From positions 1-9,641 of the forward strand of contig JAGRHW010000124.1 in NCBI GenBank assembly GCA_020444765.1: a DNA stretch of 9,641 nucleotides, read 5' to 3'. Position numbers and translations under genes: made by a program. The notes beneath the pieces were generated by a model. It had not been told where the DNA came from. It made no database searches and saw only the letters and a program-made list of their open reading frames with translations. This stretch comes from Gammaproteobacteria bacterium. GTDB taxonomy: Bacteria > Pseudomonadota > Gammaproteobacteria > Granulosicoccales > Granulosicoccaceae. Each line of letters begins with the position of its first letter. Positions within the stretch are counted from its first letter, which is position 1. Positions 6,342 to 9,641 of this stretch are shown here, piece by piece.

Positions 6342-6757
6342 GGGTTTTCCTCCAGATAAGCGGCAAGTCTGTCCCGCCATTCGGGATCTATGGGGGTCGC
6401 CCGTGGACCGTTCACATCAGCCCAGACCAAAGTCTGTTTGGCACGAAAGCGCAGTGTCTCACCACAAACAGCTTTCACATCGATTGAAAACGAGGTAGTA
6501 CCGATACGTGTCACCGACAAGCCATAGTTCAGGGTTTCACCATAGCGACTGGCCGCCAGAAAATCGCATTCCATATGCCGCATCGGCACGCCACGACGGA
6601 GTTCTTCATGCAGGGTGAAAAAATCCGTACCCAGCCCGTCGCGGAACCAGTCCTCCACGGTTTCATTGGTCAGCACCAGATAATTCGGGTAGAAGATAAT
6701 TCCCGCGGGGTCACAGTAGTGGAATCGCACCACCTTGTTACATGTAAAAGCCGCCAT
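6338..6757 (-). CDS. 4-hydroxybenzoyl-CoA-type acyl-CoA thioesterase (hotdog fold)
   Basis: Encodes 139 residues, a typical single hotdog domain. The active-site strand and loop FHYCDPAGIIFYPNY (12-26) is nearly that of Pseudomonas 4-hydroxybenzoyl-CoA thioesterase, with Asp16 at the nucleophile/base position, followed by the long helix NETVEDWFRD. Such enzymes release free acids from aryl- or acyl-CoA esters in the cytoplasm. In CoA-dependent aromatic pathways they often rescue trapped CoA from dead-end intermediates, which is the likely role here. It starts 44 bases after the DUF4863-like gene without a clear Shine-Dalgarno sequence and overlaps the next gene by GTGA. Substrate inferred from context only. 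Confidence 0.9.
   Translation of the reverse strand: MAAFTCNKVVRFHYCDPAGIIFYPNYLVLTNETVEDWFRDGLGTDFFTLHEELRRGVPMRHMECDFLAASRYGETLNYGLSVTRIGTTSFSIDVKAVCGETLRFRAKQTLVWADVNGPRATPIDPEWRDRLAAYLEENP
6349..6353 (-). promoter_or_regulatory. Ribosome binding site deciding a GTG start
   Basis: GGAGG on the minus strand, 7 bases before GTG at 6341, inside the end of the thioesterase gene. It is the strongest Shine-Dalgarno sequence in the cluster and decides in favour of GTG over the ATG at 6380. Confidence 0.75.
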
Positions 6758-6801
6758 CAGTTTGCACTTGCCAGCGGAAATTCAAGCCTGCGCACGACCA
6801 C

Positions 6802-7272
6802 CTAGCTCGCCGCCTTGAAATCGATAGCCCCGTCCGGCAGAAGATACAACACATAGGCCCGGCCATCGCTGACCGTCGGCTCGTGCGCCGAACCCGGGCC
6901 GTAAACCTTCCAGCCCGCGCCTTGCCCATCAAACCTCGCGCCTGCAGTGAACGGCATCACCAGATCGATTTCGCCCTTGGGGTGAGCGTGATGCGGACCG
7001 ACTATCGAATCCATATCCACCACATCGACACTGAAACCATGGGTTTCGTCGCTCGGTTTCAACACCCGGCCAAAGCGGATACCGCCATGTTCCCTATCGC
7101 ACATCCAGCCATCGGCGACAGCCTGTCGGCAGGCCGCCGTCGTACGTTCATACCAGTCGCTACCCGGTCCGTGCTCGTTGTTGAGCCACTGTTCAAGCGC
7201 CGTATCAACGGGTTTGCCCTGCAGCTCCCGGGTCAGTTCCGCTATCAGTTGTTGAAAAGCCTCTTTCGTCAT
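6802..7272 (-). CDS. DUF4863-like cupin protein (4-hydroxylaminobenzoate lyase-related)
   Basis: Encodes 156 residues. I recognise it as similar to the DUF4863 / PnbB (4-hydroxylaminobenzoate lyase) family, from memory rather than a search. A helical N-terminus (1-60) is followed by a cupin half with metal-site signature: PHHAHPKGE (93-101; His95, His97, Glu101) and VYGPGSAH (123-130; His130), matching the HxH-x3-E and later-His cupin motifs. A longer frame to 7353 is rejected: ATG at 7272 has GAGGGGGA 4 bases upstream, and the extra residues come from the inverted repeat. It lies between the semialdehyde dehydrogenase and the thioesterase. It may act as a metal-dependent lyase or isomerase on an aromatic or ring-opened intermediate; a nitroaromatic role is possible but not supported by other genes here. 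Confidence 0.7.
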   Translation of the reverse strand: MTKEAFQQLIAELTRELQGKPVDTALEQWLNNEHGPGSDWYERTTAACRQAVADGWMCDREHGGIRFGRVLKPSDETHGFSVDVVDMDSIVGPHHAHPKGEIDLVMPFTAGARFDGQGAGWKVYGPGSAHEPTVSDGRAYVLYLLPDGAIDFKAAS

Positions 7273-7317
7273 TTTTCCCCCTCGGCCTGGAAAACGCCGC
7301 TCAAGCGATATCCGAAA

Positions 7318-7408
7318 GCCGGCAAAAGCTGTAGCCCGATACGCAAAATACAACCACCGGCAAATCCATTGTCAATAGCTGCTGCGCTGGGCTACGGCTT
7401 TTGCCGGC
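7318..7408. repeat. Imperfect 20-base inverted repeat with 51-base loop
   Basis: GCCGGCAAAAGCTGTAGCCC (7318-7337) is complementary to 7389-7408 except for one G:T position. The arms fill the 195-base gap between the dehydrogenase and the DUF4863-like gene. No T-run follows either arm, so a terminator is unlikely. It looks like a small MITE- or REP-like element with terminal repeats, or a processing hairpin that separates the dehydrogenase message from the rest. Confidence 0.85.
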
Positions 7409-7467
7409 CTCCCCTGCGACTGTAGCGTTTCACCATGCCTCGCATATAAGAATACAATCCAGCTGAA

Positions 7468-9021
7468 TCAGCTGTACAACAGGTCGGAAGAGACCGCCTG
7501 CGCGGCAAGCGCTTGCAGGGTTCGGGGACTGCCTTGCACAACAACTCGGCGATGATAGAAATTCAGCGCCCGCAGACCACCAAGCTCCTCGCCACCTCCG
7601 GCGCGTCCCGGCCCGCCGTGCTGGCAGGTCGGCATCACATTGCCATGACCCGTGTGCTGCTTGCCGACCATGCTGTCCACCACCATCACCCGGCCATGCA
7701 GATCGGCGATACCCGCCACCAGCGGGTCGATAAACGACGGCTCATCGGAATAAACGGACGCCACCAGCGAACCCCGCCCACGGCGCGCAATCGCAATAGC
7801 CTCGTCGATATCCGTATACGGCATGAGTGTCGCCACCGGACCGAACACCTCGATATCGTTGACAAATTCAGCATCGACGCCTTTGTCGTTACGCAACAGA
7901 ACCGGTGCAAACAGAGCCCCTTCTGTATCTTGTCCAGAATACAACTCCGCACACTCGCTTCGGAGTTTTTCCACACCCTGCCTCGCCGCGCGGGCCTGCG
8001 CCTCGTTGACCAGCGGTCCGACCCGCACACCGTCCTCGGCCGGATCGCCCACCGTACAGGCAGCAAGTTTCGCGACCAGCGCGTCGGCCAGCGGTCCAGC
8101 AAGCGACTGCGGCACCAGAACACGGCGAATAGCGGTGCATTTCTGCCCGGCCTTGACAGTCATTTCGCGCACAATCTCACGCACGGCCAGTGCGAATACC
8201 TCGCTGTCCGGTTCCACATCAGTGCCGACAATCGCACTGTTGATACTGTCCGCCTCGACATTGATCCGCACCGAACAGGCCAGCAGATTCGGATGCGTGC
8301 GAATGCGCGCGGCGGTATCGGCCGAACCGGTAAAAGACACCACGTCGGTCTCATCAAGATGATCGAGCAGATCTCCGGCACTGCCGCACATCACACTCAG
8401 TGCGCCTTCGGGAAGAATCCCGGCTTCGATAACGTCACGCACCATCCGCTGTGTCAGCCAGCAACTCGCGGTAGCCGGCTTGGCCAGCACCGGCATGCCT
8501 GACAGCAGTGCACCCGCAGCCTTTTCCCACAGGCTCCAAGCCGGAAAATTAAACGCATTGATCAGCACCGCCGCGCCCTGCATCGGTAACAGGAAATGCT
8601 GCGCCGAAAAATCACCGGTTTTACTCAGACTATGGCTGTCACCTTCAGTCAGACGAGTGGCATCGCCCAGTTTCTTGCCCAGCGAGGCATAGGTCTTGAG
8701 CGTGAAAATCGCGCCCTCGATATCAATCGCCGCATCGTCTTTACCCGAGCCGCTGTTCTCCAGCGAAATCCGGTAATAGTCTTCCCGCTTGTCTGCCAGT
8801 ACACCGGCAATCGATGACAACAAAGCAGCACGCGCGGCAAAACCCAGACGACGCAAACCGCTACCACCATGTTCCCGTGCATAGTCCAGCGCCTCCGCCA
8901 GATCGAGTCCCTGCGTACTGACACGCGCCAGAACACGGCCGTCAAGCGGATTGGTCAACGGCTGACCTTCGCCTGTGCCGCTTTGCCAGCGGCCGGCCAG
9001 ATAATTTTCCACGTCAATCAT
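7468..9021 (-). CDS. CoA-linked semialdehyde dehydrogenase, PaaZ/BoxD type without MaoC domain
   Basis: Encodes 517 residues covering only the aldehyde dehydrogenase module. It aligns from the first residues (DVENYLAGRWQSG) to the PaaZ dehydrogenase half, through INAFNFP (154-160), KPATAS (181-186), VSFTGSA (228-234), VEADSINSAIVG (255-266, Glu256), AGQKCTAIRR (291-300, Cys295) and HGGPGRAGGGEELGGLRA (468-485). Glu256 and Cys295 fall at the same numbers as in E. coli PaaZ. PaaZ continues with a MaoC ring-opening hydratase; this protein ends at VVVQGSPRTLQALAAQAV and a short tail, as BoxD does. It should oxidise a ring-opened semialdehyde-CoA (dehydroadipyl- or dehydrosuberyl-type) with NAD(P). 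ATG 9021 is chosen by homology; AGGGG lies 14 bases upstream, rather far, and an ATG at 9078 would be almost leaderless. Confidence 0.87.
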   Translation of the reverse strand: MIDVENYLAGRWQSGTGEGQPLTNPLDGRVLARVSTQGLDLAEALDYAREHGGSGLRRLGFAARAALLSSIAGVLADKREDYYRISLENSGSGKDDAAIDIEGAIFTLKTYASLGKKLGDATRLTEGDSHSLSKTGDFSAQHFLLPMQGAAVLINAFNFPAWSLWEKAAGALLSGMPVLAKPATASCWLTQRMVRDVIEAGILPEGALSVMCGSAGDLLDHLDETDVVSFTGSADTAARIRTHPNLLACSVRINVEADSINSAIVGTDVEPDSEVFALAVREIVREMTVKAGQKCTAIRRVLVPQSLAGPLADALVAKLAACTVGDPAEDGVRVGPLVNEAQARAARQGVEKLRSECAELYSGQDTEGALFAPVLLRNDKGVDAEFVNDIEVFGPVATLMPYTDIDEAIAIARRGRGSLVASVYSDEPSFIDPLVAGIADLHGRVMVVDSMVGKQHTGHGNVMPTCQHGGPGRAGGGEELGGLRALNFYHRRVVVQGSPRTLQALAAQAVSSDLLYS

Positions 9022-9083
9022 GCGTTTTTGTCTATCCCCTTGAGCGAAGGCAACATGATGTTGATCGCTAAATGACATGCTTT

Positions 9084-9111
9084 ATATTACATATTACCGG
9101 ATTTTTCTCAA
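9084..9111 (-). promoter_or_regulatory. Candidate sigma-70 promoter of the dehydrogenase operon
   Basis: On the minus strand TTGAGA (9106-9111) and TAATAT (9084-9089) are separated by 16 bases. The surrounding gap is AT-rich, unlike the rest of the window, and follows a terminator. Transcription would start around 9077, giving a leader of about 55 bases for the ATG at 9021, which is one reason to prefer that start over 9078. Confidence 0.5.
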
Positions 9112-9157
9112 GCACTTTATTTCATGTTTGGTTTTATAAAAAGACTTTTCCTGGCTG

Positions 9158-9192
9158 AAAAAAAAAGCAGGAGTCGATAAAAATCCCTGCTT
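9158..9192 (-). terminator. Rho-independent terminator after the acyl-CoA dehydrogenase gene
   Basis: Read on the minus strand, AAGCAGG (9186-9192) pairs with CCTGCTT (9165-9171) around a 14-base loop and is followed by an unbroken T-run to 9158. It starts 30 bases after the stop of the acyl-CoA dehydrogenase. No T-run lies on the other side, so it works leftward only. It marks the end of that transcription unit. Confidence 0.8.
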
Positions 9193-9221
9193 AAAACACC
9201 ATGCCATGAATTTTTCCGGCG

Positions 9222-9641
9222 TCAGAAATACTGCTCATCGAAACAAATCAGTGGCTTGCCTGAAGAAACAACCGTATCGCAGCAGGCCTGCGCCTGTGGC
9301 CCCCAGGTGCTCATATAGAACTCAACAGTGGTTCTGAGTCCGTCGAGCCAGCCGGCCTCGAATGCCTCACGATGGCATGCCTTGCCTGCCGCCAGCCACA
9401 AGCGCGACAACTGCCAGGAGCTACAAACTACGCCCATCAGATTTAGAAAGGGTACCGCCGCCGGCAGGGTCTCGACCGGCTCTTCACGCAACAGGAAATC
9501 ACGCGCCTCGGACAGGGCTGAGAGTTGCCTGCGCAGATTCTCCGCCAGTCCGTCAGCACCGGCCTCGGCAAGCTGGTCTGCCACCGTATGGATATCGACG
9601 ATCAGCTCGTTGAGCGTTTGCCCGCCTTCGCGCTGGATCTT
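9222..9641 (-). CDS. Acyl-CoA dehydrogenase, C-terminal part (continues beyond window)
   Basis: The last 139 residues are in the window; the frame is open to the window edge, reading KIQREGGQTLNELIVDIH before the GTG at 9584, so that GTG is an internal valine codon and not a start. The sequence matches the C-terminal region of long acyl-CoA dehydrogenases of the kind with an extra C-terminal helical domain: FLNLMGVVCSSWQLSRLWLAAGKA, then TVEFYMSTWGPQAQACCDTV, ending LICFDEQYF, where relatives commonly end LDEEQF. It would oxidise an acyl-CoA with FAD; catalytic and FAD-binding parts are outside the window. It is followed by a terminator, so it belongs to a separate upstream unit, functionally consistent with CoA-ester catabolism. 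Confidence 0.8.
   Translation of the reverse strand, partial: KIQREGGQTLNELIVDIHTVADQLAEAGADGLAENLRRQLSALSEARDFLLREEPVETLPAAVPFLNLMGVVCSSWQLSRLWLAAGKACHREAFEAGWLDGLRTTVEFYMSTWGPQAQACCDTVVSSGKPLICFDEQYF

Noticed and set aside
5577..6359. 260-codon plus-strand frame opposite the atypical crotonase.
   Set aside because: Complete overlap with a gene of clear family and no recognisable domain of its own.
7513..8502. 329-codon plus-strand frame opposite the semialdehyde dehydrogenase.
   Set aside because: The minus-strand frame has unmistakable dehydrogenase motifs throughout; the plus frame has none and is His/Arg rich.

Overview
The window reads as bacterial chromosome from a moderately GC-rich proteobacterium. 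A gammaproteobacterium is my guess, from the protein style and from the GTCAT-CCCCGA...TCGGGG-AT dispersed repeat type, but nothing here fixes the taxon. All twelve supported genes lie on the minus strand, so the story is told from high to low coordinates.

Region A (9641 to about 3837) is a CoA-thioester catabolic cluster. It opens with the C-terminal part of an acyl-CoA dehydrogenase that runs off the window and ends at a good intrinsic terminator (9158-9192). A new transcription unit then starts from a plausible sigma-70 promoter (9084-9111). It carries a PaaZ/BoxD-type CoA-linked semialdehyde dehydrogenase without the MaoC hydratase domain, a small DUF4863-like cupin protein, a 4-hydroxybenzoyl-CoA-type hotdog thioesterase, a crotonase lacking both usual glutamates, a PaaG-like crotonase, and an alpha/beta hydrolase. 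Together they look like the lower part of an aerobic CoA-dependent aromatic pathway (ring-opened semialdehyde oxidation, double-bond isomerisation, beta-oxidation, removal of dead-end thioesters). The ring-activating oxygenase and the CoA ligase are not in the window, so the substrate is open: phenylacetate-, benzoate- (box) or aminobenzoate-like routes are all possible.

Region B (about 3480-3830) has no gene. It holds a 203-bp tandem duplication built from 30-bp subunits that include perfect 8-bp hairpins, a decayed dispersed-repeat element. It separates the two operons.

Region C (3441 to 54) is a complete ECF42-type sigma-factor operon: a short YCII-like protein with an eroded DGPF motif, a PhnB-like VOC protein, a canonical DGPF/YCII protein, a second VOC protein, a DUF1428 protein and, last, the ECF42 sigma factor with its TPR-type C-terminal extension. 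The last three genes overlap by ATGA junctions. A TGTCGG-17-CGTCGTC element just upstream of the first gene resembles the ECF42 promoter pattern as I remember it, which suggests that the sigma factor drives its own operon.

The best candidates for something undescribed are the cupin/split-PaaZ/atypical-crotonase pathway in region A and the double VOC/double YCII composition of the ECF42 operon in region C.
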